Positions 1-29,879 of a DNA stretch of 64,000 bases are shown here, piece by piece (the first letter of the stretch is position 1; every line of letters starts with the position of its first letter). Under the pieces are notes generated by a model, which was given only the letters and a program-made list of their open reading frames with translations, searched no databases and was not told the origin of the DNA. Source of the DNA: Sipunculus nudus. Its lineage: Eukaryota; Annelida; Sipuncula; Golfingiida; Sipunculidae. Both the position numbers and the translations under genes were made by a program. The DNA lies in NCBI GenBank assembly GCA_026874595.1, contig CM049306.1, positions 105,663,142-105,727,141 on the forward strand, read 5' to 3'.

Positions 1-558
1 CTGTTATTCTTTGGACCATTCTGTAAAATACGCAATATCGGCCTGTTCGCTGTAGTATGAACTCTTGAAAACTCATAAGACTGTCTTCATGGCCTGACGA
101 ACTTCGGCATATGTGTGCGGAAGTTTTGGAATTATTTCTCAGGTTCAGAGGTCAGACGGGCTGTATCATTGTGGTCTGTCACTGTTTCCACAATTTCTTG
201 ATTGCTCAAAAGTTGTGCTGTTCCTATGTTCTGATCGACATTGACGAATTCCTGATGAGACATGCGTTCACTGTGGTCAATTTTGAGGCAATCTGTCACT
301 CCTTGTAGAAGCGGAAGGATACTGTTTGCTTCTGGCATGTTGTGCCGATCTGTTTCATTTGGCTGATCACCCCTTGGTATAAATCCTGTGTTTCTAGCAG
401 TTGCCAATGGTTGGGCTGCTGATAGAACCCAGGCACGCTTCCTCTAGCGAACTGTGTCACTAAGGACAATCCAGTATCCCTAGGTTCGCTGTTGTCTGTA
501 CACGATATGTTTACGCTGCTCGACCTTGTACCCCTGTTAATTGCTCAAAATTACTCAT
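1..558 (-). pseudogene. Broken coding-like remnant, unidentified
   Basis: Read on the minus strand, several long open stretches in different frames overlap end to end: one begins with an ATG at 558, one runs 407-132, and another stays open from about 130 to the window edge. Codon-like composition passes from frame to frame, as in a coding sequence that has gathered frameshifts and stops. I see no diagnostic motif and cannot name a family. A decayed retroelement gag-like region or an old gene fragment are both possible. No splice sites explain the frame changes cleanly. It continues left of the window. Confidence 0.3.
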
Positions 559-1430
559 CTGGCTTGCCTCATTAAATGACACTCATTAAAACAACTCCAG
601 GTGTGAAATAAAAACCAGTTACTAAGCTGATGACAGCTGTCCCCAAAAAACTAAAGGGTGTTAAATCATTAATTAATCAGTGGCACCGGGTACTTGATCC
701 ATAAGCAGTGAGGCGTAACATGATGAAACAGACGAGGCCAGGTCAGTTGAGCCAAAGCAATAACACCCCGGCTTGACGAAATATTTCCGACTTGTCTTAA
801 GCTGGAATCAAGAAGTTGGCGTATGATCAAGGGAAAGTGGCACAAGTGGGTGAAAAAGCACCTGGCAGATGGCAGGGCTTGCACATGAATGAGGTGAATA
901 AGTAGTACGGAAATCGGGACTTTGTCATTTGTTGGCGATAGGTTAGGTTGACGGATGAACAGGGGGTGAATGAAAGAGGTTAGACTGTACATGGATGGTG
1001 GGTCAAAGGTCTGAGCCTCACCTTGACTACCTGTATACATTCAAAGAGACCACAGTGTATCCACCTATGTAAAATTTAAACATACAGGGGACCTATGTAA
1101 AATATGGTGTAGCCAAGCTGAAGGGATACCAGTGTATCACTGATGTCAGGCTGTTCTGCCAGTAGTCAGTTCCTTGATCATGTAATATATTTTTCTTTTC
1201 CATGCTTTCAGTCATGTCTGGATTTGATTATATTATAAGTCATCAGGTTACAAAGTTCTGTTTTTCTTCTTTAGCTATTTTACTTATGCTTATGTTATAA
1301 ATTTTCATTTTTCTGCTTTCAGATTCTCTCAGGTTTTGACTGTTTCCAAACTTCCTGCCAAGGAAAGGGAACAGCAATAACATAAAAAGTAAGTTCACCA
1401 CAAACACTTAAAGGTTCATAGTCTGTATTG
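559..1430. other. Unassigned sequence
   Basis: I see no convincing coding region or repeat here. The only point of note is a short stretch (1323-1388) bounded by a pyrimidine-rich CAG and a perfect GTAAGT. It contains stops in all useful frames and could only be a non-coding 5' exon; nothing else supports it. Confidence 0.4.
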
Positions 1431-1700
1431 TGGAGCGTGCTGGCATAATGGGTAAGGGCTCTGGACTTGTGACCGCAAAATTGTGAGTTTGCTTCCCGTT
1501 CTGACTGCCATCTACGCTAAGACTCTTAGGCAAAGTCTTTGCCACAAGGGTGCACTCTCTCAACCCAGGAGTGAATGGGTACTGGTCATGGAAGGAAGGC
1601 AGGCAAATGTAAATCGAATGACCTTCTAGCCCCCCTAAGGCTGCTTGGGTTGTATGCTCCTCACGGAGCTGGGAAAAGCTACAAGAATGAACAAGCCCAA
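1431..1700 (+). mobile_element. tRNA-derived SINE, diverged
   Basis: The segment begins with a tRNA-like head. An A-box-like stretch at about 1441-1458 (TGGCATAATGGGTAAGG) is followed by a degenerate B box near 1484. After the head comes a body with 'ACTCTTAGGCAAAGTC' and 'GAATGGGTACTGG', closely resembling the body of the better-preserved SINE at 56991-57292 ('CCCTTAGGCAAGGTC', 'AAATGGGTACC'). It ends in a 'GGAGCTGGGAAAAGC' tail typical of bivalve SINEs as I remember them. The head is too diverged for a functional tRNA. The 3' boundary and target-site duplication are not clear. Confidence 0.6.
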
Positions 1701-2529
1701 GGACCAGGAAGGCAAAGGTAAAGCAGATGAGACCGACATTGTTAGTGATATCAGACTATAAACCCCACCTTTATCTTTATTGCTTACATTGTGTATCAAA
1801 ATATTGATCTGTGCAAGTGGACCTTTATAATTAATAACTCTTAACAAAAATGAATGCCAGTATATGTGGCTTTGAGAAGGAGCAGTGTGATGGCTTTGAC
1901 ATTTGTATAAATTAACAAGAATTAGTATAATAAAGAAATGAATATAATACATTAAAACCTAAAAAATAAGACCTGGATAGTAGGTACAAAAATAGTAGGT
2001 AGATTTCTGAGATGCTCATCTTAGTGAGATCGTATATAAAGAGCAAACAAGAATCTGGGACCATGGACAGGTGGTCGTTATTCTGAGGTGGCTGATAAAC
2101 TGAGGTGGGTGTCGGGGGAGGTAGTACTGTATTTGTAAATTGGTCTGTAAAGTATTGAAGTTTTTAAATTATTCTAGTATTTATTGCACAGATAGAATTG
2201 CATCTAGGATTTTTAGCTCAGCTGACTTTCAGTCATGCTGGGCTATAGCGATGGGTCTTTGTCCGGCGTCCTTCCGTCTGTCCGTCTGGCCGTCCGTCCG
2301 TTAGCAGGGCACAAATCGTAACCGTAGGGGCTAGACCATGAACCCTATGCAGTCTTAGAGGTTCTAAAAAGATCTCCTTGCAAACCTAAAATTAGGTCAC
2401 TGTGACCTATATTCTCGAAGTTATGGGGTGTGTTTGCACCCCCAAGAAATAATTTGTTTAGCCAAAATTTTCATCCCAAACCTTCCATCTTTCACATACA
2501 GCTCACCTACCAACGGGAAGAACCTTAAT

Positions 2530-3300
2530 TATTTTGAGGTCACAAGGTCAAAGGTCAAGGTCACAGAACCAACTTCTTTGAAAAGCCTCAGGATGCATTT
2601 TAAGCCAAACCTTTCATCCCAATTCTTTGATCTTTCACATATAGCTCACCTACTAAGTGGGAGAAGAATCCTATAGATGTTGAGGTCACAAGGTCAAAGG
2701 TCAGGGTCACAGGATCCACTTCTTTGAAAAGGTTGTGGACACATTTCAAGCTAGACCTTTCATTCCAAACCTTTTAGCTCTGATATCGCTTCTCTGCCAA
2801 CAGGGGAAAAGACCTGTTGATTTTGAGGTCAAAGGTCAAGTTCACAGCACCCACTTCTTGCGTGGAGTCATTTTAAGGCAAACTTTTCAATCTATACTTT
2901 CCATCTGTCATATATGGCTTGCCTACCAATAGGAGAAGAAGCCTATTGATGTTGAGTTCAAAAGGTCAAAGGTCAAGGTCACAATATTGTTCTAAATGCT
3001 TGTGAACATATTTCAAGTGAAACTGTTCAACCCAAACCTTCAGTCTTGCACATATGCCACATCAATGCATCACTGAATTTGATTCAAACTTCATATTCAT
3101 GGGTCTTTTTGCATGAAGAAATAACTAATTGATTTTGAGGTCAGCTGGTCAGGAGGTTAAAGGTTGCAGGTCTAAGTTATTCACTCATTGGTTGCCAAGT
3201 AATTACACCTGGCCAGATGTAAGTGGTAAGTAGTTACCCATCATTTAGAAAGAATCCAGTTGATATGTGGGCAAAAGGCCAAGGTCATAGGTCAGGGATG
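2530..3300 (+). repeat. Degenerate tandem repeat rich in AGGTCA half-sites
   Basis: Four to five diverged units of roughly 150 bp each contain 'GAGGTCACAAGGTCAAAGGTCAAGGTCAC' variants followed by 'TTCTTTGAAAAG' and 'TTTCA..CCAAACCTT'. AGGTCA copies separated by one base (DR1 spacing) are present at about 2552, 2696 and 2830. The units resemble the 289-bp array at 14.7-16.9 kb but are older and more diverged. Confidence 0.65.
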
Positions 3301-4482
3301 TTCACAATAACTTATTTTGTAGACCATCTCTATTTTTCTTGTTTTCTTGTATATATAACCATGGCACTCACAACTGGTACATCTCACTATGTGCCCATAT
3401 TTGTCAGTGACACTTGTGATATATAACTCCCTTTTGTATCAGCTCATGGAGTGATAAGGATATATCATTAGTGCATAACAAAAACACTGTTGCTGGAATG
3501 CTTTGGCCAGGCATTAAGACTATGAGAGTCAAGTGTTAAGGTTTAGCTACTGATTTATAAAATGATGGGAACATTTTGCAGTTAATATCATGGAATCATA
3601 GCAATAAACTTAGTTTTCTAGATATCTGAATATTATTAAACAAATCATCAGATATACCAGCAAGTGTTTGTTCTGATAATATGTGGGTCTTTACCTGGAT
3701 TTAGGATGGCTTTATTTGATTACAAGACTCTTAGTGATGCTTTCTGCATTTCTTTTCTTTTAGGTTTTGCAGTTTACCTACCCTGCTGACCCCATTGAAT
3801 AGCAAGCTGATAATTAAAACAAATTGGACTTGCAATTTTTACATTTGCATGTTCATAAATCTGATATGAGAGCTCTCCAACCTGATCATGCCTTTTGAAT
3901 TTTTTTGGACATCATAACTGTTACATTCTTTGAAGCAATTGCTACAAGTTTAGTGTCTTATTGGAGGATGTGTGATATCAAATGTCAGACTTGTCAGAAA
4001 ACCATTATGTCTGCCAGGTAGCCATTTTAGAAATCCTTTTGCCAGGGCAGTTTCTGTGATTTTTTTATGACGTTTGGTCCCTTTTAGAGGATGTTTGTTG
4101 TTTAATTTCCGACCTGTCAGAAATCCAATATGGCCACCAGGAAGCCATCTTTAAATTCCTTTAGAACATATTATCTCAAGAACTATTAAAGTGAATGCAG
4201 TGGGATGTATATTAATATTATCTTGCATTGGGTCAAAGATTTCTTAATAAATATGACCATCATTTATGAAAGCTCAGTACAGTTGGCTTGTATTGAATAA
4301 AAATTAATATGGAAGCACCCGTTTCACAATAATTCTTGCATGGATTTCCTTGATCTTTTGCTATATTTTGATCTTAAATGTGGCCTGTGTGGTATTCCTT
4401 TTGAGACTGACATGTATTGAGCAAGCTGTGGGATTAGTTCCTGATAGCTCAACAACCATACATTTTGCCTCAGACCATAATT

Positions 4483-5606
4483 GTATCCCCAGACAAAGTC
4501 GGGATACTATGGTTTCACGACGTTCCCGCCGCCGCCGCAGAAAAACCTTGTGAGTGGGATAACTCAAAAAATATTTCACTGATTTTTTTCAAACTTTACA
4601 TTTGTATATATATAGGTAAGGGGACGAAGCCTATTTAAAATGGGGTCATGACCTATGCTAGGAGAATGACCTTGACCTTGAATAGGTCCATTATTGCTGA
4701 AAATAACACAAATTCTTAAATATCTCAAGTAAGCTTAGATGGACTGGTCTAAAAATTAAGGTGAGCGAAGATCTTGGATAGCCTTGTGATATACCGGAAA
4801 CTGGTGGCGCCACCTATTATCCTTTTCTTGTTTTTACGGCTTTTAATACCCCCATAATTGCCACTTGACAGTACTGTAAGCATTATAAGTCAAAAACTAA
4901 TGGACAGATTTCTTTCATATTATGCACATGTAGAGAGATGGGCTATGGGATGAGGTCTGTTTACATTTGGGTCATGACCTGTACCATGAGAGTGGCCTAG
5001 ACCTTTAATGTGTCCATATTTGGTGAAAATCACACACCTCTTCTGATATCTCTAGTGTTGATAGCCATATGGATTTCAAACGTGACTTATGTATGGCCCA
5101 CTACTAAAGTAAGAACCCTATAGGTTCTAGGGTCATGAGGTCTAAGGTCAAGGTCACTGGACTTGCATCTTACAAGATACTGTGGATGCATTTTAAGCCA
5201 AACTTTCAAGGTCTTCCATCTTGAATATATAGCTCACTTGCCAATAGTGGATGATCCATATCAATTTTGGGCGTCACAAGAACAAAGGTCAAGGCCACAG
5301 GAGCTATATGTCAAAAAATTAGTTTCTGGATGATAATTCTTGCTTTTATTGATGTATTGATTTCAAACTTGACTTATATATGTCCCATTGAAAAAGCAAG
5401 ACCCCAATTGATTTTTGGGTCATGAGGTCAAAGGTCAAGGTCACAGGACCAACATCTTCAAAAAGGTTGTGGAATGATAGATGGAAGAAACAATAATTGC
5501 TTGCCAACTGTCAGTATATGCTCTTAAAAATGGGGGCCTATTCTTAAAGGGGGGCCCTACTATGTCTGGGTATACTGTGGCACCTGCTGTGCCAAGAAAT
5601 ATCTAG
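4483..5606 (+). mobile_element. Helentron-like element (GTATCCCC family), nested copy
   Basis: It starts with TGTATCCCC and a short inverted stretch (GACAAAGTC) followed by CGCCGCCGCC. It ends with GGTATAC, the hairpin TGGCACC-TGC-TGTGCCA, then eight bases and CTAG|TT. This is the same pair of ends as the larger copy at 13705-17035, but without the expanded internal array. One GGTGGCGCCACC palindrome lies at about 4804. It interrupts the AGCTCAG-family element at 2215-5773, so it inserted later. Confidence 0.65.
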
Positions 5607-5773
5607 TTCACTATGTTTTAACCAGACATATATGATAAGAATTTATGGCAATGTAGCAAGTTTAAACAAAATTGGCATATAGGTTCTGCAACAATTTTAC
5701 TAGTTGTGAATCGCAGCCCATGATGTCGCAGGTCATGCTTGGCAGCTGAGCATCATGACCCATGGGTCACTTG

Positions 5774-23542
<17,769 letters not shown>

Positions 23543-25330
23543 TGTGCAACTTTCAGTGTGCTAATAGCAACACGTGCACTGGCGGATGCACAGGACTTAA
23601 TTGGCAAGGTCTGGGCGACAGTAGCCATTCAGGATACTGTTTACCTTGGAAACGAACTGGGGTGGTTGTGAGTTAAACCAGACCCTCACAGACAGATGCC
23701 TGGATATACTGTATCTTGTTCTAATGTTGTATGATTTACATGCAAAACTGCCCGGAAATATAAAGAAGCTATGAGGGCTTCAGGCTGGTTTTATATATAT
23801 ATAAATAATATATATAAAAGATAAAAATGACTTCATTGTACCATTATCTTTTGTATTCTTGTTCCTATCAACATCAAACTTGGTCAGTTCAATTTCTCTA
23901 CTTTATGTTGCACAATTTTGTAAAGAAGTACACATGGAATGGTTTAAGCCCTGGGAGGATCAGTCAAATAATACAGTGGCTGTTGAGATGTTAAATCTCT
24001 GAAACTGCCTTCCCATGGCATGTAACTGTTTGTAATTATGTTTCCATTAGTAGCTAGCTAAACAAAGAGTCACGGAGGGACCTGCACATGTGCTGTTGCT
24101 ACAAATATATTTTTAACACAGATGTGGGCAGCACTGACCTTGATTAGAAACGGTGCAGTTACGTAAAAGTTCCCTCAAATTGCCAAGGTGGGCAGCTATG
24201 TCAGTGCCAGTCATCCATTGACTGTGCTTTTTGTTTCTTAACAAACTAACCCTTCCCCATCCGGTGATAACCATATGCCTTTGGTCCAAGATATATATAC
24301 GAGGGGCCAGACATAATGGTTTATTTAAGGTCAAAGGTCAGAAGGGGCAGGGCATACTACATAGCTGCTGAGGTGTGGGATAGGGTCAATATCATTTGTA
24401 CAGCTATGTGCATATGACAGTAGCCAGTTTCCAGTATGCATTCTGTATTTGTGCCCCTTTTTTGCGTATTTCATCGGTCAGTTATGTAGAGTAAGAGTTG
24501 GTTAGCTTTGTACAAAGCCCTCGTGTTAACTAGCTCTATGAGATGACGAGTCCAATATTTGTATTTTTTATCATATTGCACAAAGATACAGAAGTTTTGA
24601 GCAGTATTTTTTGAAGGAGATATCACACCTGTACCCCTCCCCTATTTCCTCTGTTTATAGGATTAGCTAGATTAGTCAATTTTGTGTTGTGAACAATGTT
24701 TCCGTTTTATGTATAGGTAGGCCCTTGATTTGTGTGCATTTCTTGAAATAAACAGAGTAATCATTCATGATTTGCTTCAACAGGAGGAAACATTGATCAA
24801 TTTTAAATGCTGTCACTGCCTATTTAAATAATGATACACTGGCATGTTAAAGTAATCCTGTGAAGTAAAGGAGTTGTGGAAAACGGTGCCCTATGTCAGC
24901 CATTGTAGAAAATCTTTTGTTACACTTTCCATTTTTACCTTGATATAGGACAGCCAGGTTAGCCAGGTGTTAATGATTAAAGGCCAGATTTTATCAGACC
25001 ACTTAGCAAATATTTCTGATCCAAAGCTCTGTGGTTACCAGTGTCTCACCCTTGGACTGTCTTGGCATGGCAGACACTCATGAAAAAAAGTTTTGGGTAG
25101 TTCCTGTGTGAAAGCTAAGCAGAAACTTGCTAGTTATGCCTTAATTTTGGGGATCAGAAAGGTTCCTGTGAATTAGAGTAGTGATTTTATTATTTTTCAC
25201 CTATAAAATGTGAAAAGAACTGGCCTCTCTGTTTCCTCCTGTCTTAGCAGCCAGTCTTCAATGACAATAGCCATGGTAGAATTATCCCTTGATCTTCCAG
25301 CTCACAATAAAGATGTTAGAACTGTAATGC
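23543..25330 (+). other. CtBP: CtBP 3' untranslated region (putative)
   Basis: AT-rich non-coding sequence after the stop. Candidate poly(A) signals AATAAA occur at 24747-24752 and 25306-25311. The second is followed by a GT-rich stretch (TGCTGCTTGG, TGTGAGTGTGA). Repeats resume soon after, at about 25.45 kb, so the distal site is a reasonable end. A TA-rich microsatellite lies at 23794-23816. Confidence 0.5.
25306..25311 (+). terminator. Candidate distal poly(A) signal of CtBP
   Basis: AATAAA in CACAATAAAGATG, with downstream GT-rich sequence. The alternative is the AATAAA at 24747. Confidence 0.45.
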
Positions 25331-25456
25331 TGCTTGGTTTTATTAATGTGATGCCGTAAAACAGAAGAGTGTGAGTGTGATTCTAGGGAATGTTTAATAG
25401 TGTTGTGTGATGAAACCCAGAGTATATGAAACTGGATGTGTACAAGGTCTGGGAGT

Positions 25457-26540
25457 TTTTATCGAACCTGTGAGCTTATGCGATAGTGCGGCGTCGTCCC
25501 TTGTGCGTCGTGTGTCGTGCGTCGCACGTCGTGCGTCATCTGTACGTTAACCATAGCTATCTCAAAAACGGCAGGAGCTAGCAGCACCAAATTTTTAGCA
25601 AATATTCAGTCATCCAAAAAACTATATAGGATATTGTTTATTTTTTTCTAACTGCATTTTCTTAGATTTTATAGGGAAAAAGCTAAAAAAACTTTAAAAA
25701 TCTTCTCTGAAACTGTCCAGCCAAATTGTCCAATATTTCACAGAAATGATCCCTGGAACAATCTTTCTCAAGTTTGTTCAAATGGTTCCAGTTCGGAGAT
25801 TTTTGGCTGAGTTACAGGAGGTTGAATTTTGTTAACTGTGCAAAAAAGCATATTAAAATTTAAATCTCAGAAACGGCTGGAGCTATCATCACCAAATTTT
25901 ATGCCAATGTTGGTCACATAGGTCATATCTGAAATTGAGGTATTGGTGGCGCCACCTGCATCGGCCTTTTTTGTACAGGGTCATCAGTGCCTGTATCACA
26001 CTGAGGTCTACAAAAAACTTCTTCTCTGAAACCATATGGCCAAAATGTTTAATATCGCACAGAACGATCCTAGGGTAGTGCTTTCTGAAGTTTGTTCAAA
26101 TGATCTCTTTTCAGTGACTTTTGGTTAAGTTATGGGAAGCTGAAATTAGTGATATGCCGTAACAGCCCATTTTAGCTCAATGGCTACAGAGATCTTTTAA
26201 AAAACCACTGGGCCAAATTCTTAAATCTCACAAATTAATTATCCTCAGATGTTGATAATTCAAGTTTGTTCAAATGGTTTTGGTTCAGTGCTTTTTGGCT
26301 GAATTACGGGAAGCTGAACTTAGCCAGTTTGCTGTATCTTCCTATATGAGTTATAAACCTGTGAAACGTTTTTCGACTGATGCCACTGAAGCCAGTTTGT
26401 TAAATATTTCACAAGAATAATCCCTACAATAATTCTTATAATAATTGTCAATAATGGTTCCACATGAATGATTTTTGGCTGAATTATGGAGATTAAATTG
26501 AGTCATTTTACCATATATGTTAGCTGTGTTATGCTGTTAT
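25457..26540 (+). repeat. Repeat element with about four diverged tandem modules
   Basis: It opens with CGAACCTGTGAGCTTATGCG and a CGTCGTGCGTCG-type tract, as does the copy at 55737. Modules then recur containing 'AAATTGTCCAATATTTCACAG', 'ATGATCCCTGGAACAAT', 'AAGTTTGTTCAAATGGTTCC' and 'TTTTTGGCTGAGTTACAGG', spaced roughly 150-190 bp. One GGTGGCGCCACC is at about 25949. The head resembles the AGTTCACTC family at 27859. Confidence 0.65.
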
Positions 26541-27044
26541 ATCTAGCCTGGCACCAGTTTATCAGCATCTATTACATCATACCACTAGACATTTAGATTT
26601 CAGGTTATCTTTGGTTAATATTGACAAGAAAGTTTTTTTTAAAAGCTTTTAAAAAATTTAGATTTATGATTTAAGTTATTCATCATACTAGGCAATGTTA
26701 CAATCATGGATACTCAGCTCTCTGTGGCTATTTAAAGACAACTGTACATGGATTATAAATTTTTGGTATCCCTACTCAACTTAATTCAAGAATTTGCCAT
26801 CAGTGAGATATATCTGTATTTTAATTTTGCATTCAGTATGCATCCGTAATAATTTTACAGATATTCCTGATTTCTTTTTTATAAAAAGTCAGCTGAAAAA
26901 CATTTTGTATTGGGAAAATAAATTTCTCAGTTATTTCAAGTAGGGACCACTTTTGTGTACAGATGGCAGCACTTGGTTTACCATTGGCAGATTGCCAGTG
27001 CCTTGATGTTTGCCAGTAGCCAAGATGATGTCAGCTCTATAAAT

Positions 27045-27330
27045 AGTTTTGGCACAGTGCCAGGATTAGAAGAAGTGCAGCCAGGTATAGGTCAAGAGTT
27101 CACTGAGTGCAGTAGCTGCATTCTATTTATAGCTTTAGAAGACTGCTGACTGCATTATATCTGGCACCAAAGTTTAGCCTGAATCTATTTATAGCTTTGG
27201 CAGACTGCCAACTGTGTCAGATTATGCAATAGGTCAAGAGTTCACTCAGTGCAGCCAGTTACAGGTCAAAAGTTCACTCAGTCTAGCCAGGTGCAGGTCA
27301 AGAGTTCACTCAGTGCAATAGCATGAGGCA
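27045..27330 (+). repeat. Short tandem repeat with GGTCAAGAGTTCACTCAGTGCA units
   Basis: Four to five imperfect units containing 'CAGGTCAAGAGTTCACTCAG' with interspersed 'CTATTTATAGCTTTGGCAGA' copies. The unit length is irregular and no coding is seen. Confidence 0.6.
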
Positions 27331-27738
27331 GCAATTTGTCACAGGTCACTCGGGGGCAACTGCCTTACTCACCTAAGCCTTGTCAGCCCAGTGTATCAAA
27401 CTCTGGGGAAGTTTGATGTATTGGACTGATATTTTGACCTGTCTTGGTGTCTTTGATGGTATTCTCATTTATAAGACAGGTGGTTCCACCTACATTGACT
27501 TTTGCAGTGTATGCGCCTGCTTATTTCTACAGAGGAATTTGATACATCAGCCTAAAATTGGGCATGTTTATACATATCAGGTAGCTTAATAGTGTACAAG
27601 ACTGGTGGCGCCACCTACAATAATTTTTGCACAGTGTATGTCCCTGCTTATTTCACAGGAGGGGTTTGACATATCAGTCTGGCATTGGGCATATTTATAT
27701 ATCTCTTTGTTGTATATAAGACTGGTGGTGCCAGCTAC

Positions 27739-27858
27739 AATCATTGGATCCGTCGAAACACAGTTTTGCAAATACTATATTTTCAGTCGGACGCCGACGC
27801 TGCCGCCATCACCGCATAGGTTTCAGGAGAACTCCTCCATAACCACGGCAGAATTTTT
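27739..27858 (+). mobile_element. 5' head of a GGCGCC-array family element, truncated
   Basis: TTGGATCCGTCGAAACACAG, then TTTTGCAAATACTATATTTT, then a GCCGACGCTGCCGCC tract and GGAGAACTCCTCC. This parallels the head at 51067-51170 (GTATCCACCAAAA..GCGGATACTATG, CCGCCGCCGCG, GAGAACTCCTC). It is cut off by the start of the AGTTCACTC-family element at 27859. Confidence 0.5.
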
Positions 27859-29862
27859 AGTTCACTCTGTGAACTTATGCCATGGCGCAGCGTCCGCCGT
27901 CCACTGTCCACTGTCAACTGTCCACAGTCCACCGTCTGTTACCAAATATCTCAACAGCCAAAGCAGCTACCTTCATGAAACTTTGCAGAATTACTGATCA
28001 TGGGATGGACATGCAAAAATAAGCTTTTGGTGGTGCCACCTATGTTGACCTACTTTCTGCGGGAAGAAATGGTCTTTTCGACTTCTTTCAAGATAAGTCA
28101 TAAAGTATTAATATTGTGGCCTTCATATCATAGTCAACAGTTCCTTGGAGGAAGGGGAATAATTTGAGTATAAATTCAGTCAAGTCATTTTCAAGATGGC
28201 GTCTCTACAGAACTTCAAATTGTGTGGGTTGCAAAATTTAGCAACTTGATGTGTTTCCATACAGGATGTATTGTCTGTTACCAAATATTTTCGGAACTGC
28301 TGCAGCCTTCAGTTTCAAATTTCACAGGAATATTGATCATGTGACTGCCAGATGATTTTGACCTCCAGGTGGCGCCAGCTGTGTTGACCTATTTTCTGTG
28401 GGACATAATGTTCCTTTCCACTTCTTTCAAGATAAGTCATAAAGTAATAAAATTTTGGCCTTCATATTATAGTCAACAGTTCCTTAGAGGAAGTGGAATA
28501 ATTCTAGTATAAATTCAGTCAATTCATTTTCAAGATGGCGTCTCTATGGAACTGTGTCGATTGCAAAATTTGACAGCTTGATGTGTTTCTATAAATGATG
28601 TATTGTCTGTTACTAACTATCTTAGGAACTGCATCATGTGACTGCTAAATAATTTGACCTGCAGGTGGCGCCACCTGTGTTTACCTTCTTTCTACAGGTT
28701 GTAATGGTCTTTACTGCTTTTTCCAAGATATGTCATAAAGTATAAATACTTTGGCTTTTATGTCATAGTCAACAGTTCCTTAGAGGAAGAGGAATAATTT
28801 GAGTAGAAATTCAGTCAAGTGATTTTCATGATGGCATAACTACTGAACTTGATGTGTTTCTATACATGATGTATTGTCTGTTGCCAAATATCTTAGGAAC
28901 TGCTGCAGCCTTCAGTTTCAAATTTCACAGGAATATTGATCATGTGACTGCTTAATGATTTTGACCTCCAGGTGGTGCCACCTGTTTAGCTACTTTCAGC
29001 AGGCTGTAATGGTGTTTTCTGCTTTTATCCAAAATATGTCATTAAGTATTTATTTGTTATAATCCACAAAAACAGAGTCTCCTCTAGGACCCTTGGACTG
29101 ATATTTCCAAAACCTGGCATACTTGTTCCCTCACCTATGTAGTTGTAGGTAACAATGATGGAGAACCTTTCTGTGCAGTACAAACCTGGGTTTCTTTTAT
29201 ATAACAACCCTCAATCTCAGGAGTGGTTCAACATATTTAGCTGAAATTTTGCATATTCATAGATCTTGGACTCCTCAGACTTACACTCAAGACTGATGAT
29301 GCCATCTGCAATTGTTTTCCCATGGCATCCCTGGTACATTCGCTGTGGGTGAAAATTGCTCATATCTCAGAAGTGGTTCAATGTATTGATCTGAAATTTG
29401 TCATGTCTATCCATCTAGGAAAGTTTTCTCGTTAACCAGACAGGTGGCGCCACCTACACTACTTTTTGCGGAGTGTCCAACTTTGCATTTGCCATCTGAT
29501 CGTCTTAGTGTTTGTTCAGTGTATTGGGTTGAAATTGTGCATGTCCATAGATCTTCGTCACCTCAATCTCGTGAACAAGACTGGTGGCGCCATCTGCAAT
29601 AATTTTCCTGTGGTGTCCATTCATACATTTGCTTTTGGTGAAAATTGCTCATATCTCAGGAGTATTGGTCTGAAATTTGGCATGTGCAGTCATCTTGGAA
29701 AGTTTTCTCATAAACAATATAGGTGACGCCACCGACCTTGTGCAATAGGACAATGTTTACTTGGAAAGGAATGAATGGTATTTTCACATTCATTTATTTT
29801 TTAATCACTTGCCAAATTGCACAGTAATTCACAGAGTGAACATTAGACCCCTGGGTCTCTTG
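27859..29862 (+). mobile_element. Helentron-like element (AGTTCACTC family)
   Basis: The left end is TTTTTAGTTCACTCTGTGAAC and the right end TTCACAGAGTGAAC; these are inverted copies of each other. The right end continues with the hairpin AGACCC-CT-GGGTCT and CTTG|TT. The core consists of diverged units of about 290-300 bp around GGTGGCGCCACC palindromes, with 'AAGATGGCGTCTCT' at 28195 and 28536. Plan and 3' terminus match the AGCTCAG family, but the sequence is different. Confidence 0.65.
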
Positions 29863-29879
29863 TTTAAAATTTGGAATTA

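Larger units (their letters stand above)
2215..5773 (+). mobile_element. Helentron-like non-autonomous element (AGCTCAG family), copy 1
   Basis: The left end is TTTTAGCTCAGCTGAC followed by a partly self-complementary stretch and a GTCC/GTCCG-rich tract. The right end is GCAGCTGAGC followed by the hairpin GACCCATGGGTC and CACTTG|TT. GCTCAGCTG near the left end and CAGCTGAGC near the right end are inverted copies. The same ends recur at 12816/17980 and 47902/50516. The inside holds tandem AGGTCA-type repeats (about 2.5-3.3 kb) and a nested second element at 4483-5606. No transposase or helicase is present, so it is non-autonomous. Confidence 0.6.

Noticed and set aside
669-1040. 123-codon minus-strand ORF
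   Set aside because: No conserved motif, no splice context and composition like the flanking sequence.
1323-1388. Upstream CtBP exon
   Set aside because: Good AG and GTAAGT borders, but there is no open frame that could supply the missing N-terminus; at most a non-coding exon, without further support.
1431-1505. Functional tRNA gene
   Set aside because: It is the degenerate head of a SINE; the B box is damaged.
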